Below, piece after piece: positions 1-9,753 of a DNA stretch of 64,000 nucleotides. The translations under genes and the position numbers were made by a program. Under the pieces are notes generated by a model, which was not told where the DNA came from, did not search any database, and saw only the letters and a list, made by a program, of their open reading frames with translations. The first letter of the stretch is position 1, and every line of letters begins with the position of its first letter. Source of the stretch: Picocystis sp. L7 (lineage: Eukaryota > Chlorophyta > Picocystophyceae > Picocystales > Picocystaceae); assembly GCA_020975725.1 (NCBI GenBank), contig QXJR01000026.1:1054001-1118000 (forward strand), in the 5' to 3' direction.

Positions 1-1500
1 CTCACCCAGGTTGGCCTTCCAGTTCGTGTAAATTTTGCACCTTGTGGTGAAGGGCATCTCGCCTAATGCTGACCAAACTTCCTTTGATGTGGATGGAAAC
101 GGGGAGGCCAGGGAAAGGGAGGGCAGAAGGAAGTCTGCCAGGAACGCCTGCGACTGCCGCAATACGTCTCCATGTACATCGCGCTCCGTCCCTTGGGAAA
201 TGTACAATTTGATGCACCTACTCAGCTTTGCCATGACAACTGGATCCATCCCTAGGGAGTTGTTGCAGTACTCCAACCATTCACAGCAGTCCTCTCCGAG
301 AAAGCTCTTCAAGTCGGGAAAGGGTAGATCAGGACTTATTCCGCCCTGCTCCTCTTGAGAAACAACACTGTACAAACTGTCCACATGACCGCGGATCAAC
401 TTTAACAAAGCCCTGGATATTGGTGGATAGATGGAGACTTCGTACTTGCTCAACACTCTCAAAAGCTTACGTGCAGAAGGCCAGTTTCCCTGCTCTAACA
501 AAGCTTGCAGCAAGCCAACTTTCTGATTCGTCGAGCACCAACCCTCTTCGTTGAGCCCTCCAGGGATCCTATTCTTCTTTTTGCTGATCGTGCTTGGCGC
601 ACTGCCACTCTTGGCACCAGGCGTGGACGAGGAAGCAATGGATGCAAGACTGACCCTTCCTGCATTTCGAACATCCTTCTTCCGTTGCTCGGAGTCTTCT
701 TGGTAGGTGTTCTCCATCTCTTCCTCTGTGGGGGAAAGGTAGCTCCACGTTCCTTCCAAGGTCACGATGCTCTCTGTCACCAGTTTTGCGGCCAGTGTGT
801 ACAGGGAGTGAGGGGTGTTTGTCCCAACCTGCGCAGTGCGTTCGCTCGAGGCATATGCCTGGAAGGTTGTCCCAAGGATCTCTTCCCATCCGTCCCTCCG
901 AAACCTTCGCAGCACATAGAGCAGGAAAGGGCGATCTGGAAAGGCTTGCATTGCATCCAGGAGGAGCCCAGCGCAGCGGTTCGGGTCCAGCGAGAAACGT
1001 CCCACGATCTCGAGCAGCCTACGTCGCTCCGCTTCCCAGTTCGATTCCCTCAGTCCTCCTTCTTCGCCTTCCGGTGCGTGCACCAAGCAGAGCAAAAACT
1101 TGGCGTATCCTTCGGAGGCTTCTGCCAGAAGATTCGCTTTGTTCTGGATGTATTGCAACTTGGTGTTCATCCTTTTCTCGCGGGTCTTGAGGTCTTCGGC
1201 GTCTCGCACGAGGTTGGCGTCCTGCATCGTCCGGTGCGGCAGCAATCGCAGCAGGACCTCCCTTGCGTCTCCTTCGCGATCCAGGAACTCTCGCACGATG
1301 GAAGCACGCCTGTTGGCGCGCTCTTTCTTCTCCATCTCGTCGCCATGGCGCGCGAGGTCTTCTGCGTGCAGCAGCCACATCACGTCGGCGGCCCCTTCCG
1401 CTCCGATGCGTCCTTCCTTCGCCTCCAGGAGCGCGCCCACGGCACCGTGCACGTCCCCTCGACCTTCCACCGCCTCCTTGGTCGCACGAAGCGCCTCCAT
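1..1500 (-). CDS. THO2: THO complex subunit 2 (THO2/THOC2), N-terminal part, runs off the left edge
   Basis: THO2 is the scaffold of the nuclear THO/TREX complex, which couples transcription to mRNA export. The minus frame stays open to base 1, so the gene is cut by the window edge and the C-terminal part is missing. Family-like stretches read directly from the minus strand include PHRT followed about 23 residues later by NTKLQYIQNKANLL, then EGYAKFL, the segment GRFSLDPNR, and near the edge TRCKIYTNWKAN, which matches the family pattern of R-Y-x-L-Y-x-x-W. The chosen start is the ATG at 1500. An in-frame ATG at 1629 would add 43 low-complexity residues and would place the paired TTAA boxes (1606-1623) inside the coding region. 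The family assignment is from remembered THOC2 sequence. No intron is apparent. Confidence 0.85.
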   Translation of the reverse strand, partial: MEALRATKEAVEGRGDVHGAVGALLEAKEGRIGAEGAADVMWLLHAEDLARHGDEMEKKERANRRASIVREFLDREGDAREVLLRLLPHRTMQDANLVRDAEDLKTREKRMNTKLQYIQNKANLLAEASEGYAKFLLCLVHAPEGEEGGLRESNWEAERRRLLEIVGRFSLDPNRCAGLLLDAMQAFPDRPFLLYVLRRFRRDGWEEILGTTFQAYASSERTAQVGTNTPHSLYTLAAKLVTESIVTLEGTWSYLSPTEEEMENTYQEDSEQRKKDVRNAGRVSLASIASSSTPGAKSGSAPSTISKKKNRIPGGLNEEGWCSTNQKVGLLQALLEQGNWPSARKLLRVLSKYEVSIYPPISRALLKLIRGHVDSLYSVVSQEEQGGISPDLPFPDLKSFLGEDCCEWLEYCNNSLGMDPVVMAKLSRCIKLYISQGTERDVHGDVLRQSQAFLADFLLPSLSLASPFPSTSKEVWSALGEMPFTTRCKIYTNWKANLGE

Positions 1501-1605
1501 GACGCGAAGCACGAGCGCAGCACGCGAACGAGCGGACTCTGAAATCTGCGATGGCGATGGACGCGCTTCGCGCCCAGCCCGTCTCGAAGGTGCCCCCCCC
1601 ACGAG

Positions 1606-1623
1606 CTTAACTGGTTGGTTAAC
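1606..1623 (-). promoter_or_regulatory. Paired TTAA box upstream of THO2
   Basis: CTTAAC (1606-1611) and GTTAAC (1618-1623) lie 12 bp apart, about 105-125 nt before the preferred THO2 start. The same two-box arrangement precedes three other genes in the window. A promoter role is inferred from position only. Confidence 0.35.
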
Positions 1624-1629
1624 CTGCAT

Positions 1630-2543
1630 CGCAGGGACGGGGTCCTGGGACGATTGGGGAGGAAACCGTGGACGAACGGAACGGGATCATACACTCCAAG
1701 GCAAGGTGGTGGAGACGAGTGGAAAGGTTCGAACGACACACACTGCGAGGACCGTGTGGACACATCCACGAAAGGTGGGATGACGTGCTGAGTGCGGTGC
1801 GGCATCTGCGTAGGGGAACGGATTCGCAAGAAGGAACGCGAATGGAATCAACAACTTGTGGATAGGACGGGCGCACGAGGGTCCATGCCATGCACACAAC
1901 CGCATGCACGTATCCAACATCTTGATTCATTCCCGATGTGGAAAAACAAAAGAAACGCTTCGTTCGCATTGCTTGCAATGGATCCGTTTGTAGTTTTGCG
2001 ACTTGGGAAGGGAAGAATCAGGCAAGAGAAAGTGGATGTGGCGATGCAAGTACAAGGAAGGCGACTCGATGTCCATGGGTATTTCATCACGTCCGAGGGA
2101 TCCCACCTTTCGATTCGCACCCACGATTCCATCACCCACAAGGTCGATGGTTCGCGCTTTTCCGTCTCGATCCAAGAGGAACAAGGAAGATCGTGAGAAA
2201 CGAAATCGTGGACCCCCGGTCTTGCACTTGTCCGATTCGCACGAAAAGTCTCCTTCCCGTTCCGCGGCTGGGACGTTCTACATTCTGCCCACGCTCTTCC
2301 GAGCATGGACGGATCCATCCTGTCCCCTCTTCCAACACGTCGATGGACGGCGATTCCCGACCTCCACGACCTCGTTCTTGCACGGTGTTCCTTCCCCTCC
2401 TTCCATGGGACCTCTTTCCCGTGGTTCGGATGAGCGACCTTCCCACCCCGTCCCGCAACTGGAGGAACTGGGTTAACTGGTGTAGGGTTTATGGTACCAG
2501 GGCTGGGTGGCACGTGGTGTGGTGGACGCATCGGCGCATCGGC
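1630..2543. other. Gene-free spacer between THO2 and the DUF493 gene
   Basis: This stretch separates two divergent genes. It is GC-rich and open in several frames on both strands, but none looks like a protein family I know. The only signals I see are the TTAA and telo-box motifs at 2472-2491. Confidence 0.5.
2472..2491 (+). promoter_or_regulatory. TTAA box plus telo-box before the DUF493 gene
   Basis: GTTAAC at 2472-2477 is followed by TAGGGTTTA at 2483-2491, the plant telo-box in reverse orientation. Both lie 53-72 nt upstream of the start at 2544. Telo-boxes are known in plant promoters of translation and housekeeping genes; the role here is inferred. Confidence 0.4.
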
Positions 2544-3059
2544 ATGGCTATGGCGCACGTGCTGGGCGCCATGCGCGTCGCTTCGTGCGGCAGAACGATG
2601 CGAGGGACGCGTGTGCAAAGGATGCGTCGGATGGTGACGCGAGCGGAAGGGTTCGGCCGAGGAAAACGGAACGGAGAGGAGCCGGAAGACGCCTTGCGAG
2701 AGACGCTGAGCTCGCTGTCGCAGACGGCGGGCAGGAATGCAGAGACCACGAACGTCATCTTGGGAGGGAACGCCACACCGGACGACTGGAGGGAACTGGA
2801 CGAGAAGGTCAACACCTATCCCATGGAAAGAGGATTCAAGGCCATCGGCTCGGGCGGAGAAGACTTCGTACAATCCGTCGTCGGAGCAGTGGAAGGGATC
2901 GTGGGAAACGTACCGCCGGAAAACGTAACGCACAGACCTTCGTCCAAGGGAAACTACATCTCCGTCAACGTTGGACCGTGTTGGATTGAAAACCCTGATC
3001 AAGTCATCGCTATCTATGCCGCCATTAAGACGGACAAAAGGGTCAAATGGATCCTCTGA
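2544..3059 (+). CDS. DUF493 (YbeD-like) protein, probably plastid-targeted
   Basis: A 171-residue protein. The last 80 residues match the DUF493/YbeD family: YPMERGFKAIG, FVQSVV, an NVPPENV segment, then YISVNVG and a C-terminal region with IAIYAA and VKWIL. The family is a small ferredoxin-like fold of unsettled function, found in bacteria and, with transit peptides, in plant plastids. Residues 1-45 are rich in Arg, Ala, Thr and Met and poor in acidic residues, as expected for a plastid or mitochondrial presequence. The start was placed at the first ATG of that segment, though the open frame extends far upstream without plausible protein sequence. It is a single exon. It is divergent from THO2 and is preceded by a TTAA box and a telo-box. 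Confidence 0.8.
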   Translation: MAMAHVLGAMRVASCGRTMRGTRVQRMRRMVTRAEGFGRGKRNGEEPEDALRETLSSLSQTAGRNAETTNVILGGNATPDDWRELDEKVNTYPMERGFKAIGSGGEDFVQSVVGAVEGIVGNVPPENVTHRPSSKGNYISVNVGPCWIENPDQVIAIYAAIKTDKRVKWIL

Positions 3060-4038
3060 GCCTTGCCAGCCCTGCAATGCCTCGTCCATCCAACCAGGAG
3101 AGGAAGAGTTCTGCGATGGAAATCACGCCACAGAACGTAGGTGGGCTTCTTTTGGAGAAATATCTGTGATTGCAGATGGGCGATGTGGCCGTTGGATGCT
3201 GGAGTGGGAAAGGGAGTCCATCAGAATCGAGTTTTGTGCTGGTCAATCCCTGTGTCGCCAGCAACCAAGTTGAACGCGAACGGTATGCTTGCTTTTTCTA
3301 GAGTGCAGTTGTAACTTGACGCTATTTTTTTTGCTAAACTGTGGTCTCTTGCTGGCTAGTATCATGATGAATTGTAACTGCAAACGTTGCTTATGTGGCT
3401 CCGAAGTTGCACTGCGATGCTCTGGCTCATTCTCCTTCAGGTGTGCATCAAGGAACATAAGAGCAACCTCAGGGTGCGGCCTGTTTTTTGTGCAACGGGC
3501 CCTCCCGCAAGGTGGACGAAGATTTCCCACCCCGCTGCTTCCTCTTGCACATCCATGAGTATTTTGCCCACAGTGCGCATGCGGGGATGTCGACGAGGCC
3601 AGGATCGTTAGGAGCATTATCTTCGAAATTGTTCGGTTCGTGTGCGTGGGATTGTCCATGCCTCTTTTCGCGGATCACATTGGTCTCAATGGAGGGTTTT
3701 TCAGCAATCCGTTCGACTTGCCTTTTCCAAATCCGCAGGATGTGTCTCATTTCGTCCACAGCAGTCTAGTATTTATTCAAGCACACGTTTCGGAAGAGAT
3801 CGGTTCTCTACACCATCCTTCCGTCTTGCGTTTGTTCCATTCGTAAACTTCGTCAGGGTTTATCCATCCCGCCCGATCGTCCCAGCCACAGAGTCCCCGG
3901 AGAACGATCCAGACCTCCCCTGCCCCACAGATCCTGCGTTTTGATTGGTCCGCGATCACGTGGAACCCCAGGGAGGGCTTTTCACCACCCGGTGCTCTTT
4001 CGCGGTCTCTCTCCCGGACTGTTTCCCTTTCGAACCCG
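3060..4038. other. Gene-free spacer, lower GC in its first half
   Basis: Short open frames occur on both strands, but none resembles a known family or has convincing codon use. AGGGTTTA at 3855-3862 is a partial telo-box about 180 nt before the next gene. I see no repeat or RNA gene. Confidence 0.4.
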
Positions 4039-4773
4039 ATGACCACCCGGAGGTACCGGCAGGTCTTCCCTTTCGACGGATCGACAGTAAGGAGACGAAA
4101 GGGGATGATCCGGTTCAGAAGCATCATGACGTCGACAACGATGTGCGCATGGCCGCGCTTGGCCAGGTTTCAACGCACGAAAGGGAAGCATCGTGGCGTC
4201 TGTGGAGCACCAAGACGCACGACGAAGTGCTCACACTCGCGCACGGGCGCTATGGCCTCGGTGCAGATGCGCACGGCCCAGCTGGTGGCTGCAAGAGCGT
4301 GGAGCGCGTCACGGATCGCACGTGGACGTGTCGGAACGGCGCCGCTGCTGCTCGGATCCGTGCTCCTGTCGCTCCTTCTGGCGCTACTCTACGCGTTGAC
4401 CAAGCGGAGGAGGCACTTCCTCGAGGAGGAACAGTGTCCTGCCTGTCGCGGGTATGGCATGCGTCGGTGCTCGGTCTGCGACGGGAGAGGAACCGTGCAA
4501 TGGGAAGGGAAGTTCACGCACGTGGATCCATGTCCGCTCTGCTTTGGAAGGAGAGTTGAACCGTGTCCAATATGCGGAGGCACCAAGGCAAGGAGGATAT
4601 GGTCGCATTGCAAGCAGCCCAGAAAAGTGGAAGGGAAATCCAGGAACAGAAGAAACAAGCCTAAAACACAAGGACCTGGGATCGGTGATATTTGGGGAAT
4701 ACCGGGAATAACAAGCAGGGGAAGGTGGAGTCCTTGGGGCGGTGGAGGACAAACAGGAACTTCTTCTGCTTGA
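4039..4773 (+). CDS. Membrane-anchored DnaJ-type cysteine-rich zinc-finger protein
   Basis: The frame encodes up to 244 residues. It has one strongly hydrophobic segment (APLLLGSVLLSLLLALLYAL) followed by basic residues and then four CxxC units: CPACRGYG, CSVCDGRG, CPLCFGRR and CPICGG. This is the two-zinc DnaJ cysteine-rich fold without a J domain, as in the plastid BSD2/PSA2 group of thiol-disulphide and assembly helpers. The C-terminal tail is basic and then rich in Gly and Trp. Three ATG starts are possible: 4039, 4126 and 4252. The first two give an Arg-rich N-terminus that could be a transit peptide, while 4252 begins just before the membrane segment. Substrate and exact location are unknown. 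It is a single exon with no obvious operon-like neighbour. Confidence 0.65.
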   Translation: MTTRRYRQVFPFDGSTVRRRKGMIRFRSIMTSTTMCAWPRLARFQRTKGKHRGVCGAPRRTTKCSHSRTGAMASVQMRTAQLVAARAWSASRIARGRVGTAPLLLGSVLLSLLLALLYALTKRRRHFLEEEQCPACRGYGMRRCSVCDGRGTVQWEGKFTHVDPCPLCFGRRVEPCPICGGTKARRIWSHCKQPRKVEGKSRNRRNKPKTQGPGIGDIWGIPGITSRGRWSPWGGGGQTGTSSA

Positions 4774-6047
4774 ATCGAGCACAAGCCAATCCAATCGCTC
4801 CAGAGTGAGGGAAGGGCTTAGTTTCACTTCTTTTTATGCAGGGCGGACTTGGCATAAAATTCACGTACATAGCAACACTTTGTCGGAGGAGAGAGAAGAG
4901 GAATGGAGCGATTCAACTAGGTATGGGATGGGTGAGGATGCTGGCTAATGCAATGTCAGTGGACAGTTTAATTAGCAGACGGGCAGTTGCCAGACCCGAG
5001 GAGAGGTGGAAAGCCAAGCCACTGCACGATTGGGACCACAGGAAATGTAACGCATTTGGCAATCTGTCGTTTTTGATACCAGAGCCCTCACAAGACTGCG
5101 TTTCTCCTCCACATTCAAGGCCCAACGTACTGAGCACTCCCTTGCCGCGCTTCTGTATGCCCTCAGCAACCCCTCGCTCTACATGAAAAATCGAAAAGGA
5201 TCCTCCTTTGTGTCTTCGTCACGACCACCTCGTTGTGCGTTGCGGATAGCTTCTGCCGTTTCGGTGACGCAAAGTCAGGCAGAGAACTGAAAGGGCATCA
5301 AACAGAAGGATCGACTGAAAGACTCGTGTCCGAGGAGAAGATCGAGGGCAATAGGACCAAAGCAAAAAATCCAGTGGAAGAGCCGTGTCTCGATTGTGTT
5401 GTGTCGGAAACTCGGCAGAGGCGGTCCTGGCCAAGCTACAAGAGCACACGTTCCTACTGTGATTGCCTTGAGTGCTCACAATGCATGCCTTTAGCGCCTT
5501 TGGCAGCCGATGATGTTGAGTGTTCAGAAGGGATTGTTTTCAGGGAGGGTGCCACAGCTTTTGCTTCATCAGGGCTTCCATCGACGCAACAAGATTGGAT
5601 CGATGCTGCAGTCTCTGTCAGGCGCTCGAATGGTAGGTCCGATTCCACTTTCTTGTTGATCTTCCCGTTCTGTGTTGTACACCAGGAGGTCGCCCCTGGC
5701 AACGCAAGAGATGGGCGCACAGTTTACTAGAATGTGTTCTTTGTTTTACGAAGGCATCGTTTCCATCGGCCAAGATCTTTCGCCAATGGGTGTCCTTTTT
5801 CGTTTGGATGGCCTTCACTGAGACACCTTGTTTTCCATGCCAAGGGAGCGAGTTCAGCTTTTCCGAACACGCTTCTTGAGCAGGGCCAACGGACGCGAAG
5901 GTCTTGTCTCGATCACACGCCACAGTGACAGGACCCAACACATGGATCCGTTCCAGTAGCAGTGCTACGGATCCATCTTTCGCTTCAGGTCCTGCCGTCC
6001 GATCCTGAGGAGCGTAGATCCACGCTCGCAACGCGCAACTTGTGGTT
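4774..6047. other. Spacer with unassigned coding-like segments
   Basis: No gene can be assigned. On the minus strand two stretches have natural-looking codon use: one within 5618-6097, which contains KAIQTKKDTHWRKILADG and overlaps the acylphosphatase 3' end in another frame, and a shorter one near 5577-5730 reading GDLLVYNTERED. I could not join them by a convincing splice. They may be exons of an unrecognised gene or 3' UTR of the acylphosphatase. Confidence 0.3.
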
Positions 6048-6417
6048 TCATTCGTCTTTCGTAGGACGGACGACGAAGCTCGGATAGGTGTAGGCATCCA
6101 CGTTTCGTTCCTCTTCGAACTCGCACCGCTCCACGTGCGACATGGGCGATCCTTCTTGGCACAGCCACGTTTTCATCTTCTCCACGCGATCCGAAGGACC
6201 TTCCAGTTCGCCTTGCACGGTGCTTCGCCGCTTCGCAGGAGGCGTCCACGCGGTCAGCGACAGGTTCCTTTCGTTTCCCACGTCCGCCTCGGCATCTCCT
6301 GCGCACCGTGTTCTGCACGTATCCACGTATCTGCAGCTGTTCTGCCTTCTCGCACGTGCACTTGCGGAAGAATACGCCTTGCACGCGTCCGTAGACCTCG
6401 AAGCGGACGCGCTTCAT
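6048..6417 (-). CDS. Acylphosphatase, two exons
   Basis: Acylphosphatase hydrolyses carboxyl-phosphate bonds of small acyl phosphates in the cytosol. Exon 1 is 6307-6417 and exon 2 is 6048-6230; the 76-nt intron begins GTGCGC and ends AG, and both sides are in phase 0. The joined product is 97 residues, the usual length of the family. Exon 1 has the signature VYGRVQGVFFRK with the catalytic Arg, then GYVQNT with the catalytic Asn. Exon 2 continues RRSTVQGELEG and ends with the family's SPMSHVERCEFEEE region. The start is the ATG directly before KRVRFEVYG. Continuous reading of either frame alone destroys the fold, which supports the intron. Confidence 0.9.
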
Positions 6418-8110
6418 GCTTTTCGATGCGCCGAGGTGGCTTCGCTTCGACCAATACGACGCTTTGCACGAGCAGCATGGAAGCGGGCGGGGACGTGAGA
6501 TTGCAAAGGGTGCCACGGTACAGTTTCGTGGCTTTCCATCGAGGCAAGAGAGCGCACGTGGCGATGGAGAGATGGCGCGAAGGACGTTCCACGCCGTTCG
6601 TGGCAGCATGGAGGGAGGACGTGCGCGATGCCTGCCCGCTTTTTACCGGCCAAAAGCACGTCTGAGGCGTTGCACGAGACCTACACCTGCTTCTCGTGCG
6701 TTTCAGGGACGAATCAGGGACGTCTCGAGCGAGCCAGGCGCGTCCGAAGCGCGTCCATCGCGACGCTTCGAAGCGCGCATCGCCTCGGTCGGATCCGACG
6801 GTTCGAGTTTTCGATCGAGTTAACCTCGGTGGGGGGCGGTCGGTGCTGGAACCGGGGCGGGACGAGCACGGACGCGAAAGACAACCGCAGGGACGGTCCT
6901 GGGGAGGTCCGTGACCGCGCGAAGAGGGGCTTCTGAAACCTGCGACTGGTGAGGGTGGATCCACTGATAAATTAGGTGGTTTTGAGAACAGGGGGTGATG
7001 AGCTTCGGACGGTTGTGGCGTCCATACCCGTCCATTCGTCGTGGAGGGTGTGCGGGTGCATGCATCCACCTCGGACGTTGCATCCTCCACGAGACGACGT
7101 CTCCCATCTTCCATCCGCAACCCCGACGCTTGAGAAACCGAAAGGGTACATCGATGGACGTGAACCCTTGCCTCCCGATCCGGACGACGTGCCCTTCGTG
7201 GGGATGACACGTCGATTGGACGGTCCGAGAACAGGTGTCGCCCGTGACGAGATGAACCACAATGGTGTGACGCACTCCAGTCGAGGCTTGTCGGTGAAGG
7301 AGCGTTCGGTCGTTACCGACCCGATGTTCCTGCATGACGTAAGGGGGTTCAACGACGCTTTTTGGGAGGGTGGTGCCTTCGAGACCAAACCACGTCAGGG
7401 CTACCCGGGCGAACCAACGGTCGAGAGCCAAAGAACTTCGGTCACCGTTGCGTCAAGTACACGTGGATTCGGGGTTGTGGAGGCCCTCGTTGCAAGCCCC
7501 GAAGAGGGTTCCCTCTCGTCTAGTGATAGTTCCTCTTCGCCAAACGAAGATCCCGCGTGCCAGCTGGTCCCCGACATCTCTGAAATTGCGGCGCAGAGGG
7601 GTCGATGCGTGTCTCGCTGAGGAATCCCCAGATCTGCTTTGAAGATTATGGGGATTTTGTTAGGGGGGGGTACTCTATCCTCAACGCAAAGCGTATAAAG
7701 CGAGCTGACTAATCGACGAAAATGTGCACCCTCCAGAACCCTCGAAATCGGTGCGTATCGCCCCGGATCTGGGATTCGAAGGGTCAAAATCTACATTGGA
7801 TGCCATGAATATTCCCTTTTCGGACGCTCGTTTCCACCCTGTGAGAGGGAAGGGTCCAGTCAAAAACAAGGTGCAGGTGCTTAGAAATGTTATATTTCCG
7901 GCACTCGGGATTCCTCGTTTTTCCGACACGCTAAGGCAACCCCACAGACAAGCGCCATCGAAACCGAAACCGCAGAGGACTGCACCCCAGATCTGGGCAT
8001 GATTGTGCGAAGATCCTCTGCAGCAAACGTATCCGTACGATCCACTTGTACCAAGCGGGTGCCTTTGTCTCTCCCCATGACGAAGAACTTGTGTCATATC
8101 AGTGAGCCCG
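6418..8110. other. Spacer between acylphosphatase and the bZIP gene
   Basis: This region holds one long open frame of doubtful reality (6976-7620, listed separately). GTTAAC at 6819-6824 is a single TTAA box. I see no RNA gene, mobile element or tandem repeat. Divergent promoters are expected at both ends. Confidence 0.4.
6976..7620 (+). CDS. Possible protein of unknown function (214 residues)
   Basis: I do not recognise this frame. It is the longest in a 1.7-kb spacer. It contains PLPPDPDDVPFVGM, a middle part with mixed charged and hydrophobic residues, and a Ser run (SLSSSDSSSSPNEDPA) near the end. A minus-strand frame overlaps it but is richer in Ser and Pro, as expected of a shadow. No upstream TTAA box was found within 100 nt. 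It could be a real lineage-specific gene or chance open sequence in GC-rich DNA. Confidence 0.25.
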   Translation: MVLRTGGDELRTVVASIPVHSSWRVCGCMHPPRTLHPPRDDVSHLPSATPTLEKPKGYIDGREPLPPDPDDVPFVGMTRRLDGPRTGVARDEMNHNGVTHSSRGLSVKERSVVTDPMFLHDVRGFNDAFWEGGAFETKPRQGYPGEPTVESQRTSVTVASSTRGFGVVEALVASPEEGSLSSSDSSSSPNEDPACQLVPDISEIAAQRGRCVSR

Positions 8111-8799
8111 ATGGCGAGCGCGGTGGCTGCTTTTCAGCGAGCGGACTCCTTGACGCAGATGCAACTCAAGGCGGACAGCGAGATGCACAAAAAAGCCGGA
8201 CGTTATGCCATGTCGGACGATGGTCGCGGACGGGCTTTCATCGAAGGGATGGGCGAGATCCAGCAACCGGCACCAGTGTTGTACAATGGCGGAGAGAGGT
8301 TCGCCATGGATGATATCATGATAGGTGAGTCGAATAAACGCAGGTGGAGAAAATTAGTAGTGGAATGCACGACGGAGTGTTGGTAGCTGACAATCATCGA
8401 ACCCCGCGGCCGACAGATGACTGTGTGAGCGACTGGTTGCTCCAAGGTCCTCCGTTCGAGGACCAAGCTTTGCCTACGCTTCCACAAGCCCCACCGTCAC
8501 CTAGAATCATAGAGAGGGAGCCATCGGTTGCTGGCATTAAGAGGGAGAGGTCAGATGTAAGTTCAGAAGGTCGGAAGACAAGCCATGACGAGTCGACGGA
8601 GGAGAAGAGGGAACGTGTGAAGAAGAGGCGGCGAGAGTCAGCCCGTCGGTCGAGGGCTAGGAAAAACACTTACGTGAAGTCCCTAGAGCTGGAGAACCTC
8701 CAACTCAGGGAAGAGAACAGGAAGTTGAAAGGAATGCTCAGCAAGGTAGACAGAGACATACCTGCGGGCTTTGAGTACAGCATACTTGACATGCAGTGA
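8111..8799 (+). CDS. bZIP transcription factor, two exons
   Basis: Exon 1 is 8111-8324 and exon 2 is 8417-8799; the 92-nt intron begins GTGAGT and ends CAG. The product is 198 residues. The basic region near residues 140-160 reads KKRRRESARRSRARK and is followed by heptad positions Leu, Leu, Leu, Val spaced by seven, so it is a short zipper of three to four heptads. The residue normally invariant in bZIP DNA-binding helices (Asn before R-E-S-A) is Arg here; I checked this against the codons. The middle of the protein is acidic and Pro-rich (DWLLQGPPFED), as in activation domains. The start is the first ATG; an upstream GTG is ignored. The nuclear role and target genes are unknown. Confidence 0.85.
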
Positions 8800-8959
8800 C
8801 TTTCAGAGTAAAAATGTGCAGAGCAGGCGCTTTTCCAGAAGATGCTATGCTACAGTGGATGATGGAACATGCCTGAGCCCTCGTGTGCAACTGCGTTGCA
8901 GTCGTGCCTGGCACTACCTTGTACATACCCCACAACGTTCCCTTGGGGAGCTCTACTTA

Positions 8960-9594
8960 TTACATGCATGACCCTTTCCTGTTCTTGACATCTCCATGGC
9001 TCTTCCTAACGATTTTCTCACGCCAAAGCATCGTGGATCGCAGGCGTAGGTCTTCCAGCGTGAGGAAGGTGTCCAGCAAGATCGTCTGGAGTGCAAACCT
9101 TCGGTCGCCCGGACGATCCGGTCAGCATCCTACAGCGCTTCGAAGATTCGATCTCGCTCTTCGTCCTGGGTGTTTTCCTTGTCTCACCTTCCTCTACCGC
9201 CCATCAAGGCCGCTTTCTCGGGAGATGTCCACGTATCGTACCTGCAGGTTTCCTGTGTGGTCAGCCTTCCGCCCACTCCAACGTCGTCGGCCCGGGAGGA
9301 ACCTTCCGTTTCTTCGCACCGTGCACGCACGTCCATCCGTATCTCCTGTCCCAAACCACCTCCTTCGTCCACGTCGCAGGCGCCTGCGACATCGCCGCGC
9401 GCGTTCCCGCACCGACGATGCGCGCCGAGGAGAGAATATTCTCCACCGGCTTTCGGCCTCGGGGGGGGTCCTTCGATCCCCACGGTGAATTCATCGGGCG
9501 AGGTCCGTTCCGGGTCGTATCCGTTTGCGCGGTTGTGGGATCCGTATCCCTCCCGAAGGTCGGGTTCGTTCCATCGCGCATGCGACGACGCCAT
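8960..9594 (-). CDS. Unknown protein, probable two-exon gene divergent from ribokinase
   Basis: I do not recognise this protein. Two minus-strand segments join cleanly: exon 1 9188-9594 and exon 2 9098-8960. The 89-nt intron begins GTGAGA and ends AG, and the phases match (AG|G). The 181-residue product has a Gly/Asp/Arg-rich N-terminus (residues 1-110) and a helical, Leu-rich C-terminus starting FALQTILLDTF, followed by LEDLRLRSTMLWREKIVRKS. Codon use in the second exon is typical of the window. The start lies 160 bp from the ribokinase start on the other strand, so the two probably share a promoter. An in-frame ATG upstream (9720) is possible, and an additional intron in exon 1 cannot be excluded. 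Confidence 0.5.
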
Positions 9595-9753
9595 AGCCAC
9601 GCCTTCATGGCCGCTGGACGCGTCTCCTGCGCGCGTTTCGATCCTTTCGGAACCGTCAAGACCTTGAACCAGCCTCAGAAGGACGCCGATTGCCTTCCAA
9701 ACGCGAAGAAAGGCGTGCATCTTCGTCGAAACGGGGCCAGAAGCGTCGAGTCG

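Noticed and set aside
505-1542. 345-codon plus-strand frame
   Set aside because: It is antisense to THO2, whose minus frame matches the family through the same bases.
1848-3089. 413-codon minus-strand frame
   Set aside because: It runs antisense through the DUF493 gene and has His/Arg/Ser/Pro-rich shadow composition.
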